Made by a program: the position numbers and the translations under genes. A DNA stretch of 64,000 nt from Pseudomonas sp. B33.4 (lineage in GTDB: Bacteria > Pseudomonadota > Gammaproteobacteria > Pseudomonadales > Pseudomonadaceae), in assembly GCF_034555375.1 (NCBI RefSeq), contig NZ_CP140706.1, positions 611,001 through 675,000 of the forward strand. The letters run 5' to 3'. Positions 17,134 to 27,026 of this stretch are shown here, in pieces. Under the pieces are notes generated by a model that did not search any database, had not been told where the DNA came from, and worked only from the letters and a program-made list of their open reading frames with translations. Within the stretch, counting starts at the first letter, position 1. Every line of letters starts with the position of its first letter.

Positions 17134-19446
17134 ATGCAAGCAGCCAAGCCGTTATTTGACTATCCAAAATATTGGGCCGAATGTTTCGGACCAGCGCCAT
17201 TCCTGCCGATGAGCAGGGAGGAGATGGATCAGCTTGGCTGGGATTCGTGCGACATCATCATTGTTACCGGTGATGCCTACGTCGATCACCCGTCGTTCGG
17301 CATGGCGATCATTGGCCGGCTGCTGGAGTCCCAGGGCTTCCGCGTCGGGATCATTGCGCAGCCGAACTGGCAGTCCAAAGACGACTTCATGAAGCTCGGC
17401 GAGCCGAACCTGTTCTTCGGCGTTGCAGCGGGCAACATGGACTCGATGATCAACCGCTACACCGCGGACAAGAAAATCCGTTCCGACGACGCCTATACGC
17501 CAGGCGGCATGGCCGGCAAGCGTCCGGACCGCGCGAGCCTGGTTTACAGCCAGCGCTGCAAGGAAGCCTACAAGCACGTGCCGATCGTACTTGGCGGCAT
17601 CGAAGCCTCGCTGCGCCGCATCGCCCACTACGATTACTGGCAGGATCGCGTGCGTAACTCGATCCTGATCGACGCCAGCGCCGACATCCTGCTCTACGGC
17701 AACGCCGAGCGCGCGATCGTCGAAGTCGCCCAGCGTCTGTCCTATGGTCACAAGATCGAAGACATCACCGACGTGCGCGGTACCGCCTTCATCCGTCGTG
17801 ACACGCCGAAAGACTGGTACGAAGTCGACTCGACGCGTATCGACCGTCCGGGCAAGGTCGACAAGATCATCAACCCGTACGTGAACACTCAGGACACCCA
17901 GGCCTGCGCCATCGAGCAGGAGAAGGGGCCGGTCGAAGATCCGCAGGAAGCCAAGGTCGTACAAATCCTGGCCAGCCCGCGCATGACCCGTGACAAGACC
18001 GTGATCCGCCTGCCATCGGTTGAAAAGGTCCGTGGCGACGCCGTTCTGTATGCTCACGCCAACCGCGTGCTGCACCTCGAAACCAACCCGGGCAACGCCC
18101 GCGCGCTGGTGCAGAAGCACGGCGAAGTCGACGTCTGGTTCAATCCGCCGCCGATTCCGATGACCACTGAAGAAATGGATTACGTGTTCGGCATGCCCTA
18201 CGCGCGCGTTCCGCACCCGGCGTATGGCAAGGAGAAGATCCCGGCCTACGACATGATCCGTTTCTCCGTGAACATCATGCGTGGCTGCTTCGGCGGCTGC
18301 ACTTTCTGCTCGATTACCGAGCACGAAGGCCGGATCATCCAGAACCGTTCCGAAGAGTCGATCATTCGCGAAATCGAAGAGATCCGCGACAAGGTGCCAG
18401 GCTTCACCGGCGTCATTTCCGACCTCGGCGGCCCGACCGCGAACATGTACCGCATCGCCTGCAAAACGCCGGAAATCGAATCCGCGTGCCGCAAGCCGTC
18501 CTGCGTGTTCCCGGGCATCTGCCCGAACCTGAATACCGACCACTCGTCGCTGATTCAGCTGTACCGCAGCGCCCGTGCGTTGCCGGGTGTGAAGAAGATT
18601 CTGATTGCCTCCGGTCTGCGCTACGACCTCGCGGTCGAGTCGCCGGAGTACGTCAAGGAGCTGGTGACCCACCACGTCGGTGGCTACCTGAAGATCGCCC
18701 CGGAACACACCGAGGAAGGTCCGCTCAACCAGATGATGAAACCGGGCATTGGCAGCTATGACAAGTTCAAGCGCATGTTCGAGAAGTACACCAAGGAAGC
18801 GGGCAAAGAGCAGTACCTGATTCCGTACTTCATCGCCGCCCACCCGGGCACCACCGACGAAGACATGATGAACCTCGCGCTGTGGCTCAAGGGTAACGGC
18901 TTCCGCGCCGACCAGGTGCAGGCGTTCTACCCGTCGCCGATGGCCACCGCCACCGCCATGTATCACTCGGGCAAGAACCCGCTGCGCAAGGTCACTTACA
19001 AGAGTGACGGCGTGACCATCGTCAAGAGCGAGGAGCAGCGTCGTCTGCACAAGGCGTTCTTGCGTTACCACGATCCGAAAGGCTGGCCGATGCTGCGTGA
19101 GGCGCTGATCCGCATGGGGCGTGCTGATCTGATTGGTTCGGGTAAGGATCAATTGATTCCGACCCACCAGCCGTCCACCGACAGCTACCAGAGCGCCCGT
19201 CGCAAGAACTCGACGCCAGCCGGCAGCCATAAAGTGGCGAAGGAAGGCAAAGAGAAGACCACCAAGATTCTCACTCAGCACACCGGCCTGCCGCCGCGTG
19301 CCAGTGATGGCGGTAATCCCTGGGACAAGCGTGAACAGGCCAAGGCTGCGGCGTTTGCCCGTAACCAGCAGGCTGCCAAGGAACGCAAGGACGCCGCGAA
19401 AGGCAAAGGGCCGAAGCCGACCCGCAAGCCGGTCGTACCTCGCTAA
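17134..19446 (+). CDS. YgiQ family (UPF0313) radical SAM protein
   Basis: 770-residue radical SAM enzyme; the physiological substrate is not known to me. The [4Fe-4S] motif CX3CX2C is visible as [17 protein letters not shown] near residue 387, with an N-terminal UPF0313 domain ([19 protein letters not shown] ... [12 protein letters not shown]) and a Lys/Arg-rich low-complexity tail from about residue 690. The upstream in-frame ATG at 17005 was rejected because it precedes the promoter and the family begins near [19 protein letters not shown]. From memory this gene lies next to or near dnaB in other pseudomonads, so the effector block is an insertion between them. Confidence 0.93.
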   Translation: MQAAKPLFDYPKYWAECFGPAPFLPMSREEMDQLGWDSCDIIIVTGDAYVDHPSFGMAIIGRLLESQGFRVGIIAQPNWQSKDDFMKLGEPNLFFGVAAGNMDSMINRYTADKKIRSDDAYTPGGMAGKRPDRASLVYSQRCKEAYKHVPIVLGGIEASLRRIAHYDYWQDRVRNSILIDASADILLYGNAERAIVEVAQRLSYGHKIEDITDVRGTAFIRRDTPKDWYEVDSTRIDRPGKVDKIINPYVNTQDTQACAIEQEKGPVEDPQEAKVVQILASPRMTRDKTVIRLPSVEKVRGDAVLYAHANRVLHLETNPGNARALVQKHGEVDVWFNPPPIPMTTEEMDYVFGMPYARVPHPAYGKEKIPAYDMIRFSVNIMRGCFGGCTFCSITEHEGRIIQNRSEESIIREIEEIRDKVPGFTGVISDLGGPTANMYRIACKTPEIESACRKPSCVFPGICPNLNTDHSSLIQLYRSARALPGVKKILIASGLRYDLAVESPEYVKELVTHHVGGYLKIAPEHTEEGPLNQMMKPGIGSYDKFKRMFEKYTKEAGKEQYLIPYFIAAHPGTTDEDMMNLALWLKGNGFRADQVQAFYPSPMATATAMYHSGKNPLRKVTYKSDGVTIVKSEEQRRLHKAFLRYHDPKGWPMLREALIRMGRADLIGSGKDQLIPTHQPSTDSYQSARRKNSTPAGSHKVAKEGKEKTTKILTQHTGLPPRASDGGNPWDKREQAKAAAFARNQQAAKERKDAAKGKGPKPTRKPVVPR

Positions 19447-19466
19447 GTTGCTTTTTAGTTGAACAG

Positions 19467-19492
19467 AACGCCAACCTTCGGGTTGGCGTTTT
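19467..19492 (+). terminator. Rho-independent terminator of ygiQ
   Basis: AACGCCAACC (19467-19476) pairs with GGTTGGCGTT (19481-19490) around a TTCG tetraloop, followed by TTGCATTTC. This is a typical stable intrinsic terminator with a short U-tract. Confidence 0.85.
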
Positions 19493-19532
19493 GCATTTCA
19501 GGCCTCAGGAAATGTGGTGATTCAACTGGCCA

Positions 19533-19624
19533 CATCGCTGGCAAGCCAGCTCCCACAGGGTTTTTTAGTGGCCACCGATCTCTGAGCGACAGAGAAACCT
19601 GTGGGAGCTGGCTTGCCAGCGATG
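19533..19624. repeat. REPIN, CTGGCTTGCCAGC family
   Basis: CATCGCTGGCAAGCCAGCTC at 19533 is inverted at 19598-19624, forming a pair of REP arms with about 38 bp between them. This is a second REP family in the window, with copies also near 42019 and 54520. The rest of the 365-bp gap holds the ygiQ terminator and, after 19625, an upstream region for the transglutaminase gene in which I see no clear promoter. Confidence 0.85.
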
Positions 19625-19811
19625 GGGCCAGCTCAAACACGTTATCAACACCTGCTCGCCACATTTAGGCGCAACTTCGCCAAACCATTTCCTCGCGCCG
19701 CCCGATTTTGGTGCTGTACTGCCTTAAGCATTCCGGGAAAGCGCCCAAGTCCTCTGCATGGCATAAGTCTTGCGCGCTTTCGAATACGCTTAGGCTCGCA
19801 GGAGGCACGCC

Positions 19812-22800
19812 GTGTCGATTCATGTCGCATTGCATCACGTCACGCATTACCGCTACGACCGCGCTGTCGAACTCGGCCCGCAGATCGTTCGCCTGCGCCC
19901 GGCTGCCCACAGCCGCACGCGGATTCTGTCGTATGCGCTGAAAGTCTCGCCCGAGCAGCATTTCATCAACTGGCAGCAGGACCCGCAGGGCAACTATCTC
20001 GCGCGGCTGGTGTTCCCCGAGAAAACCAATGAATTGCGCATCGAAGTCGATCTGCTCGCCGAAATGGCCGTGTTCAACCCCTTCGATTTTTTCCTCGAAC
20101 CCTACGCCGAGAAAATCCCTTTCTCCTATGCAGCCGATGAGCGCAAGGAACTGGCGCCGTACCTCGAAACCCTGCCACTGACACCCAAATTCAAAGCCTA
20201 TCTGGACGCCATCGACCGCACGCCATTGCCTGCGGTGGATTTTCTGGTGGCGCTCAATCAGCGTCTGAGCGAAGACATCGGCTATCTGATCCGCATGGAG
20301 CCGGGCGTGCAGACCCCGGAACACACCCTCGAACACGCCTCGGGTTCCTGCCGGGATTCGGCGTGGTTGCTGGTGCAACTGCTGCGTAACCTCGGCCTGG
20401 CAGCACGATTCGTCTCCGGCTACCTGATTCAACTGACCGCCGATGTGAAAAGCCTCGATGGCCCGTCCGGCACCGAAGTGGATTTCACCGACCTGCACGC
20501 CTGGTGCGAGGTGTATCTGCCGGGCGCCGGCTGGATCGGTCTGGATGCGACGTCAGGGCTGTTTGCCGGCGAAGGGCATATCCCGTTGGCGTGTAGTCCC
20601 GATCCGTCCTCGGCGGCGCCGATCAGTGGCTTGGTCGAGCCTTGCGAGTGTGAGTTCAGCCACGAAATGTCGGTGGAGCGGATCTGGGAGGCGCCGCGCG
20701 TCACCAAGCCCTATACCGATGAGCAATGGCTGGCGATTCAGGCGCTCGGTCGGCAGATCGATGCCGACCTGTTGGCGGATGATGTGCGCCTGACCATGGG
20801 CGGCGAGCCGACTTTCGTGTCCATCGATGACCCGGACGGCGCCGAGTGGAACACCGCTGCGTTGGGTGACGATAAACGTCGACTGTCCGCCGAACTGTTC
20901 CAGCGCATGCGCAAGCACTACGCGCCGAAAGGCCTCGTGCATTTTGGTCAGGGCAAGTGGTATCCCGGCGAGCAACTGCCGCGCTGGTCGCTCAATTGCT
21001 ATTGGCGGCGCGATGGCGTGCCGATCTGGCACAACGACGCGCTGATCGCCGATGAGCAGCAGGATTACGGCGCCAATGGCGAACTGGCCGGGCGTTTTCT
21101 GGGCAGTGTCGCCGAACGCCTGAAACTGCCTGCACGCTTTGTCTTTCCGGCCTACGAAGACAATTTCTATTACCTCTGGCGCGAGGGCACATTGCCGAGC
21201 AATGTCAGCGCCGAAGATTCGCGTCTGGAAGAACCGCTTGAGCGCGCACGCCTGCGCAAGGTCTTCAGTCAGGGCCTGAACAAGGTGATCGGCCAGGTGC
21301 TGCCGCTGGCGCGCACGGCCAAGGGCGACCAATGGCAGAGCGGGCGCTGGTATCTGCGTGAGGAGCATTGCCGTTTGATCCCGGGGGATTCGCCGCTGGG
21401 CTATCGCCTGCCACTGGGGTCGCAGCCATGGGTGAAGGCCGCCGAGTATCCGTTTATTCATCCACAGGATCCGAATCAGGATTTCCCCGAGCTGCCACAC
21501 CCCGCGCAGCTCAACAGCCCGGGCGAAGCGGCGACGACTGACGAGCGCGTGCCGAAAATCGACGAATCTGCCGATTGGCTGACCCGCACTGCGTTCTGCG
21601 CCGAGGCGCGTGAAGGGCGTTTGTACCTGTTCATGCCGCCGCTGGAGCGGGTGGAGGATTATCTGGAACTGGTGGCGGCCATCGAGGCCACCGCCGAAGA
21701 ACTGCATTGCCCGGTGTTGCTCGAAGGCTACGAGCCGCCGAGCGATCCACGCCTGAGCAACTTGCGCATCACTCCGGATCCGGGGGTGATCGAGGTCAAC
21801 GTGCAGCCATCGGCGACATGGGACGAACTGGTCGAGCGCACCGAGTTTCTTTATGAACAGGCGCGCCAGACGCGGCTGACCACCGAGAAATTCATGATCG
21901 ATGGTCGGCACACTGGCACCGGCGGCGGGAACCATTTTGTTCTCGGTGGCGCGACGCCGGCGGACTCCCCGTTTCTGCGTCGCCCCGATCTGCTGCGCAG
22001 CCTGATCAGTTACTGGCACAACCATCCGTCGTTGTCCTATCTGTTTTCCGGACTTTTTATCGGCCCGACGTCTCAGGCGCCGCGTGTCGACGAGGCGCGC
22101 AATGACGCGCTGTACGAACTGGAAATCGCTTTTGCGCAGATGCCCGAACCGGGCGAGGAGTGCGCGCCATGGCTGGTCGATCGACTGCTGCGCAACCTGC
22201 TGATCGACGTCACCGGCAACACGCACCGCGCCGAATTCTGCATCGACAAACTCTATTCGCCGGACGGCGCCACCGGGCGTCTTGGCTTGCTGGAACTGCG
22301 CGCCTTTGAAATGCCACCCCACGCGCGCATGAGCCTGGCTCAGCAGTTGTTGCTGCGGGCGCTGGTCGCACGGTTCTGGCGCGAACCTTATGCGCCACCG
22401 AAACTGGCGCGCTGGGGCACCGAACTGCACGATCGTTTCCTGCTGCCGCACTTTATCGAGCAGGATTTCGCTGACGTCATCGTCGAACTCAACAACGCCG
22501 GTTACCCGCTGCGCGCGGAATGGTTTGCCGCGCATATGGAGTTTCGTTTTCCCAAGGTTGGCGATTACGCCGTCAATGGCATCGAACTGGAGCTGCGTCA
22601 GGCGCTGGAACCGTGGCATGTTCTGGGCGAGGAGGGTGCGGCAGGCGGCACAGTGCGTTACGTCGATTCATCGCTGGAGCGCTTGCAGGTCAAACTCAAA
22701 GGGCTGCCGCCGCAGCGCTATCTGCTGACCTGCAATGGTGTCGCGGTACCGTTGCACCCTACCGGGCGGGTGGGCGAGTTCGTTGCCGGTGTGCGTTATC

Positions 22801-23087
22801 GCGCGTGGCAACCGGCCAACTGCCTGCAACCGACCATACCCGTGCACGCACCGCTGGTGTTCGACTTGCTCGACACCTGGATGGGCCGCTCGCTGGGCGG
22901 TTGTCAGTACCATGTCGCGCATCCGGGCGGGCGCAATTACGAGACGTTGCCGGTCAACGCCAACGAAGCGGAGAGCAGGCGGATGGCGCGGTTCTTCCGC
23001 GTCGGACACACGCCGGGGAAACTTCCGATACCGAACGTAGAAATCAGTGACGAGCTACCGATGACAATCGATTTGCGACGTTTCTAA
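19812..23087 (+). CDS. Large transglutaminase-like protein with DUF2126 domain
   Basis: 1091 residues. An N-terminal transglutaminase-associated beta domain (1-90) is followed by a transglutaminase/protease-like core with the Cys-His-Asp triad: Cys in GSCRDSAW (about 180), His in DLHAWCEVY (about 225) and Asp in GLDATSG. The remaining ~770 residues are a DUF2126-type region with RHTGTGGGNHFVLGG. I chose the GTG at 19812 because of the GCAGGAGG Shine-Dalgarno. First of a three-gene set with a circularly permuted ATP-grasp/alpha-E protein and a second transglutaminase. Iyer and Aravind proposed that such sets make or modify peptides; substrate unknown. No signal peptide, so cytoplasmic. Confidence 0.9.
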   Translation: MSIHVALHHVTHYRYDRAVELGPQIVRLRPAAHSRTRILSYALKVSPEQHFINWQQDPQGNYLARLVFPEKTNELRIEVDLLAEMAVFNPFDFFLEPYAEKIPFSYAADERKELAPYLETLPLTPKFKAYLDAIDRTPLPAVDFLVALNQRLSEDIGYLIRMEPGVQTPEHTLEHASGSCRDSAWLLVQLLRNLGLAARFVSGYLIQLTADVKSLDGPSGTEVDFTDLHAWCEVYLPGAGWIGLDATSGLFAGEGHIPLACSPDPSSAAPISGLVEPCECEFSHEMSVERIWEAPRVTKPYTDEQWLAIQALGRQIDADLLADDVRLTMGGEPTFVSIDDPDGAEWNTAALGDDKRRLSAELFQRMRKHYAPKGLVHFGQGKWYPGEQLPRWSLNCYWRRDGVPIWHNDALIADEQQDYGANGELAGRFLGSVAERLKLPARFVFPAYEDNFYYLWREGTLPSNVSAEDSRLEEPLERARLRKVFSQGLNKVIGQVLPLARTAKGDQWQSGRWYLREEHCRLIPGDSPLGYRLPLGSQPWVKAAEYPFIHPQDPNQDFPELPHPAQLNSPGEAATTDERVPKIDESADWLTRTAFCAEAREGRLYLFMPPLERVEDYLELVAAIEATAEELHCPVLLEGYEPPSDPRLSNLRITPDPGVIEVNVQPSATWDELVERTEFLYEQARQTRLTTEKFMIDGRHTGTGGGNHFVLGGATPADSPFLRRPDLLRSLISYWHNHPSLSYLFSGLFIGPTSQAPRVDEARNDALYELEIAFAQMPEPGEECAPWLVDRLLRNLLIDVTGNTHRAEFCIDKLYSPDGATGRLGLLELRAFEMPPHARMSLAQQLLLRALVARFWREPYAPPKLARWGTELHDRFLLPHFIEQDFADVIVELNNAGYPLRAEWFAAHMEFRFPKVGDYAVNGIELELRQALEPWHVLGEEGAAGGTVRYVDSSLERLQVKLKGLPPQRYLLTCNGVAVPLHPTGRVGEFVAGVRYRAWQPANCLQPTIPVHAPLVFDLLDTWMGRSLGGCQYHVAHPGGRNYETLPVNANEAESRRMARFFRVGHTPGKLPIPNVEISDELPMTIDLRRF

Positions 23088-23175
23088 GGCCTACGCGACA
23101 CGCGGATTTTTCGTATATCCGCGCGTCATGTGCCTGCGTTAGTCTGACCGTTCCTTGCTGTCTGCCGAGCTTTCC

Positions 23176-25662
23176 ATGCCTGACCTGCTAGACCGCTACC
23201 CGCTTACGGCGGGCACTTATCACGAACTGCTCGACGGCAGTGGCGCGGTGCGCCCGCATTGGCAGCGGCTGTTCGATCAGTTGCAGCGCAGCACGCCGGC
23301 ACAACTGGTGCAGCGGCAAGCCTTGCTGGCGCGGCAGATTCAGGAAAACGGCGTTACTTATAACGTTTATGCCGACCCGAAAGGCGCGGATCGCCCGTGG
23401 GAGCTGGATCTGCTGCCGCATGTGATTGCGGCGGATGAATGGCGGCAATTGTCGGCAGGCATCGCTCAGCGCGCGCGACTGCTCAACGCCGTGCTGGCGG
23501 ATTTGTACGGGCCGCAGCGCTTGATCAGCGAAGGCCTGTTGCCGGCTGAACTGGTCTTCGGGCACAACAATTTTCTCTGGCCCTGTCAGGGCATCGTTCC
23601 CCCGGAAAACGCCTTCCTGCATCTGTACGCGGTGGATCTGGCGCGCACGCCGGATGGGCGTTGGTGGGTGACCGCCGATCGCACACAAGCGCCTTCGGGC
23701 GCCGGGTATGCCCTGGAAAACCGCACCATTGTGTCGCGCGCCTTTCCCGAGTTGTACCGGGATCTGAAGGTGCAGCATCTGGCCGGGTTTTTCCGCACGT
23801 TGCAGGAAACCCTCGCGCGACAGGCACCGTGTGACGATGACGCACCGCTGGTGGTGCTGCTCACGCCGGGGCGTTTCAACGAAAGCTATTTCGAGCATTT
23901 GTATCTGGCTCGCCAGCTCGGTTACCCGTTGGTCGAGGGCGGAGACCTGACGGTGCGCGACGCCACGGTCTATCTGAAAACCCTCAGTGGCCTGCGTCGG
24001 GTACACGCGATCATGCGCCGTCTCGACGACGACTTCTGTGATCCTCTGGAGCTGCGCACAGACTCTGCGCTCGGCGTGCCCGGGCTGCTCGAAGCGGTGC
24101 GTCAGGGCCGCGTACTGGTCGCCAACGCGCTGGGCAGTGGCGTGCTGGAGTCACCGGGACTGCTCGGGTTTCTGCCGAAGATCAATCAATTCCTGTTCGG
24201 CGAAGACCTGCTTCTGCCGTCGATCGCGACGTGGTGGTGCGGCGAGGCGCCGGTATTGGCGCAAGCCCTGGAAAAACTTCCCGAGCTGCTGATCAAGCCA
24301 GCCTTCCCCTCACAAAGCTTCACACCTGTGTTTGGCCGTGATCTGAGTGAAAAGCAGCGTCAGGCGCTTGCCGAGCGCATGCAGGCGCGCCCTTACGCCT
24401 ACGTCGCGCAAGAATTGGCGCAGCTGTCGCATGCGCCCATCTGGCAGGCCGAAAACGGTCAACTGCAACCGCGTGCGATCGGCATGCGCATGTACGCGGT
24501 GGCCAGTGGCGAGGATTATCGCGTGCTGCCCGGTGGCCTGACCCGGGTGGCCGCCGATGCCGATGCCGAAGTGGTGTCGATGCAGCGCGGCGGGGCGAGC
24601 AAAGACACTTGGGTATTGGGCGATCGTCCGCCCAGCGGCGAACAGTGGAAGACTCAACGCAACGTCGGCGTCCACGATCTGGTACGGCGCGACCCGTACC
24701 TGCCCTCACGGGTAGTGGAAAACCTGTTCTGGTTCGGCCGTTACTGCGAACGCTGTGATGACAGTGCACGGCTGCTGCGGATCGTGCTCGCGCGGTATGT
24801 CGATGGCGATGACCCGCAAGCGCTACAGGCGGCGGTCGATCTCGGTGAGCGACTGACGCTGTTACCGGACGAAGGCGAATTGCCGGAGCGCTTGCTCGCA
24901 GCACTGCTCGGCGAGGACTGGTCGTTCAGTCTGCGATCCAACCTGCAACGCTTGCAGTGGGCGGCCTCGCAGGTACGCGGCAAGCTCTCGCGGGAGAACT
25001 GGCAGGCGCTGGTGGAGTTGCAGCGTGAAGCAATGGAGCTGGACACGGAGGAACCCGACTTCGGCGAACTGCTGGATTTCCTCAACCGCTTGGTGATGTC
25101 GCTGGCGGCGCTGTCAGGTTTTGCCCTCGACGACATGACCCGGGACGAGGGCTGGCGCTTTCTGATGATCGGCCGACGCATCGAGCGGCTGCAGTTTCTC
25201 AGCAGCAGCCTTGCGGCTTTTCTGCGTGGCGCCGGAGCGTTCGATCAGGCGGGTCTGGAGTGGCTGCTGGAGCTGGGCAACAGCAGCATCACCTATCGCT
25301 CACGTTATCTGGCGGTGGCGCAGCTGATTCCGGTGCTCGACCTGTTGTTGCTTGATGAGCAAAACCCGCACGCGGTGTTGTTTCAATTGAAACTGGTGAC
25401 CCGCACGTTGAAGCGTTTGAACGATGATTTCGGTGTGCCACGGGAAGCGTGGCTGCCACAACTGGTCGAGCGTCTGGCGCGATTCGATCTGGGCTGTCTG
25501 GAGAATCCGTTGTTCGGTGAGACCAGCGTACGAGCGGCGCTCAATGGTCTGGCGGATCTCCTGCAGGACATTGCCGACGCCAGTGGTCAGGTCTCGGATC
25601 GTCTGGCCCTGCGCCATTTCGCCCATGTCGATGACGTCAGCCAACGCACGGTGTCCGTCTGA
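23176..25662 (+). CDS. Circularly permuted ATP-grasp and alpha-E fusion protein
   Basis: 828 residues. Residues about 1-490 match the circularly permuted ATP-grasp family (COG2308; LVFGHNNFLWPCQG, LTPGRFNESYFEHLYLARQLGYPLVEG, RDPYLPSRVVEN). Residues about 510-815 form the all-helical alpha-E domain (COG2307/DUF403; NLFWFGRYCERCDD, LDDMTRDEGWRFLMIGRRIERLQFL). In many bacteria these are two genes; here they are fused. ATP-grasp enzymes form carboxylate-amine bonds, so a peptide or amide ligase role is proposed for the family; the substrate is unknown. The ATG at 23176 is preferred over a TTG 21 bp upstream, although the Shine-Dalgarno is weak. Its TGA overlaps the next ATG by one base. Confidence 0.88.
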   Translation: MPDLLDRYPLTAGTYHELLDGSGAVRPHWQRLFDQLQRSTPAQLVQRQALLARQIQENGVTYNVYADPKGADRPWELDLLPHVIAADEWRQLSAGIAQRARLLNAVLADLYGPQRLISEGLLPAELVFGHNNFLWPCQGIVPPENAFLHLYAVDLARTPDGRWWVTADRTQAPSGAGYALENRTIVSRAFPELYRDLKVQHLAGFFRTLQETLARQAPCDDDAPLVVLLTPGRFNESYFEHLYLARQLGYPLVEGGDLTVRDATVYLKTLSGLRRVHAIMRRLDDDFCDPLELRTDSALGVPGLLEAVRQGRVLVANALGSGVLESPGLLGFLPKINQFLFGEDLLLPSIATWWCGEAPVLAQALEKLPELLIKPAFPSQSFTPVFGRDLSEKQRQALAERMQARPYAYVAQELAQLSHAPIWQAENGQLQPRAIGMRMYAVASGEDYRVLPGGLTRVAADADAEVVSMQRGGASKDTWVLGDRPPSGEQWKTQRNVGVHDLVRRDPYLPSRVVENLFWFGRYCERCDDSARLLRIVLARYVDGDDPQALQAAVDLGERLTLLPDEGELPERLLAALLGEDWSFSLRSNLQRLQWAASQVRGKLSRENWQALVELQREAMELDTEEPDFGELLDFLNRLVMSLAALSGFALDDMTRDEGWRFLMIGRRIERLQFLSSSLAAFLRGAGAFDQAGLEWLLELGNSSITYRSRYLAVAQLIPVLDLLLLDEQNPHAVLFQLKLVTRTLKRLNDDFGVPREAWLPQLVERLARFDLGCLENPLFGETSVRAALNGLADLLQDIADASGQVSDRLALRHFAHVDDVSQRTVSV

Positions 25663-26552
25663 TGAATGCTCGATACCAGATCTTCCACGACACCTGTTAC
25701 CACTACGACAGCCCGGTATCCCTGGCGCAACAACTGGCGCACTTGTGGCCGCGTGAATGTGCCTGGCAGCGCTGTACCGAACAGCAATTGCTCATCAGCC
25801 CGGACCCGACAGCGCGGCGCGATGAGCTGGATGTATTCGGCAATCCGTTGACCCGACTGGCCTTTGAGCGGCCGCATGACGAATTGCAGGTCAATGCACA
25901 ACTCACCGTTGAAGTGCTGGCGCGGCCGACGCTGGATTTCAATCAGTCACCCGCCTGGGAGTTGACCCGCGATGCGCTGAGCTACAGCAGTCAGCCGTTG
26001 GCCGCTGAGTTGCTCGAAGCCTGCCGTTACCGGTTCCAGTCACCCTACGTGCATTTGAAGCGCAGCTTCGTCGAGTTCTCGCAAAGCTGCTTCCCGGCGG
26101 GCCGCCCGTTGCTGTTGGGTGTGCAGGACTTGATGCAGAAGATCTTCAGCGAATTCACCTTCGATGCCGAGGCGACCCAAGTGGCGACGCCCTTGGTGGA
26201 AGTGCTGGAGCGGCGACGCGGGGTGTGTCAGGACTTCGCGCACTTGCTGTTGGCCTGCGTGCGTTCGCGAGGGCTGGCGGCGCGATATATCAGTGGTTAC
26301 CTGCTGACGCAGCCGCCACCAGGACAACCACGCTTGATCGGTGCTGATGCTTCGCATGCCTGGGTTTCAGTTTTTTGTCCGGTGCTGGGCTGGGTGGATT
26401 TTGATCCGACCAACAATGTGCGGCCGGCGCTGGAACACATCACGCTGGCGTGGGGGCGGGACTTCTCGGATGTTTCGCCGCTGCGCGGGGTGATTCTTGG
26501 CGGTGGCAATCACGACCCGGAAGTCCGCGTTACCGTGATGCCCCTGGATTAA
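25662..26552 (+). CDS. Transglutaminase-like cysteine protease family protein
   Basis: 296 residues: N-terminal beta region (1-~100) with YQIFHDTCYHYDSPVSLAQQ, then a transglutaminase-like core with Cys in RRGVCQDFAHLLLAC (about 190), His in DASHAWVSVF (about 230) and Asp in WVDFDPTNN. It shares the TGATG stop/start overlap with the ATP-grasp/alpha-E gene, so the two are translationally coupled and surely act together. Paralogous to the N-terminal third of the 1091-residue protein at the start of the set. Possibly a peptidase or amidotransferase acting on the product of the ATP-grasp enzyme; that step is inference. Confidence 0.88.
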   Translation: MNARYQIFHDTCYHYDSPVSLAQQLAHLWPRECAWQRCTEQQLLISPDPTARRDELDVFGNPLTRLAFERPHDELQVNAQLTVEVLARPTLDFNQSPAWELTRDALSYSSQPLAAELLEACRYRFQSPYVHLKRSFVEFSQSCFPAGRPLLLGVQDLMQKIFSEFTFDAEATQVATPLVEVLERRRGVCQDFAHLLLACVRSRGLAARYISGYLLTQPPPGQPRLIGADASHAWVSVFCPVLGWVDFDPTNNVRPALEHITLAWGRDFSDVSPLRGVILGGGNHDPEVRVTVMPLD

Positions 26553-26564
26553 CGCAGATCAAAC

Positions 26565-26653
26565 TGTAGGAGTGAGCCTGCTCGCGATAGCGTCAGGTCA
26601 GTCAACTTACATGTGGCTGATACACCGCTTTCGCGAGCAGGCTCGCTCCCACA
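26565..26653. repeat. REPIN, GAGCCTGCTCGCGA family
   Basis: TGTAGGAGTGAGCCTGCTCG is inverted as CGAGCAGGCTCGCTCCCACA with about 44 bp between. The arms belong to two sub-variants (TAGGAGTGAG and TGGGAGCGAG), so the pair is mixed. It lies between the convergent transglutaminase and 65-residue protein genes. Confidence 0.85.
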
Positions 26654-26761
26654 TGGGAATTGGGTGCACTTGGGAATGGAAGGCTGCGAGGGCCGGCAGT
26701 GAAACCGCCAGCCCCGTCACAAATCCGCAGGGTCTGATTCGATGATCAAACCCGGTGGGGT

Positions 26762-26959
26762 TCAGGCGTCGGGCGCCTGATCTTTCGGTGTTTCAGTTGC
26801 TTGGGTTGCATCAACATCATCTTCCGTTGCCACTTCACCCTCAGGGTTCAGTGCTGCTTCTTCAGCGGTTTGTTTCTTGCGCTGAAGCTTTTCCTCTTTC
26901 TTCTGTTCCTTTGCCAGGTCTCGTTGACGTTTGGCGAAGGAGTAATTGGGTTTGGCCAT
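26762..26959 (-). CDS. Small highly charged protein of unknown function
   Basis: 65 residues, beginning MAKPNYSFAKRQRDLAKEQ. The first half is Lys/Arg/Gln/Glu-rich and probably a single long helix; the second half is acidic and Ala/Thr-rich (EVATEDDVDATQATET). The ATG at 26959 has AGAGGA at good distance; the longer frame from 27088 would overlap the LOG gene and has no Shine-Dalgarno. I recall similar small MAKPNYSFAKRQR proteins as conserved hypotheticals in pseudomonads, with no assigned function. 67 bp downstream of the LOG gene on the same strand. Confidence 0.8.
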   Translation of the reverse strand: MAKPNYSFAKRQRDLAKEQKKEEKLQRKKQTAEEAALNPEGEVATEDDVDATQATETPKDQAPDA

Positions 26960-27026
26960 GGGCGTTCCTCTTGGTCGAAGGTGAGGTTGAGCGGCGCGTA
27001 TTCTGCCCTGTATCGGTGCCCGGCAG

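Noticed and set aside
17152..19281. 709-codon open frame antisense to ygiQ
   Set aside because: It mirrors ygiQ codon structure in high-GC DNA, has no Shine-Dalgarno, and its translation is Arg/Val/His/Asp-rich low complexity. The radical SAM motif on the other strand is decisive.
20553..22619. 688-codon open frame antisense to the large transglutaminase gene
   Set aside because: Shadow frame typical of GC-rich DNA; the plus strand has an intact triad and family similarity.
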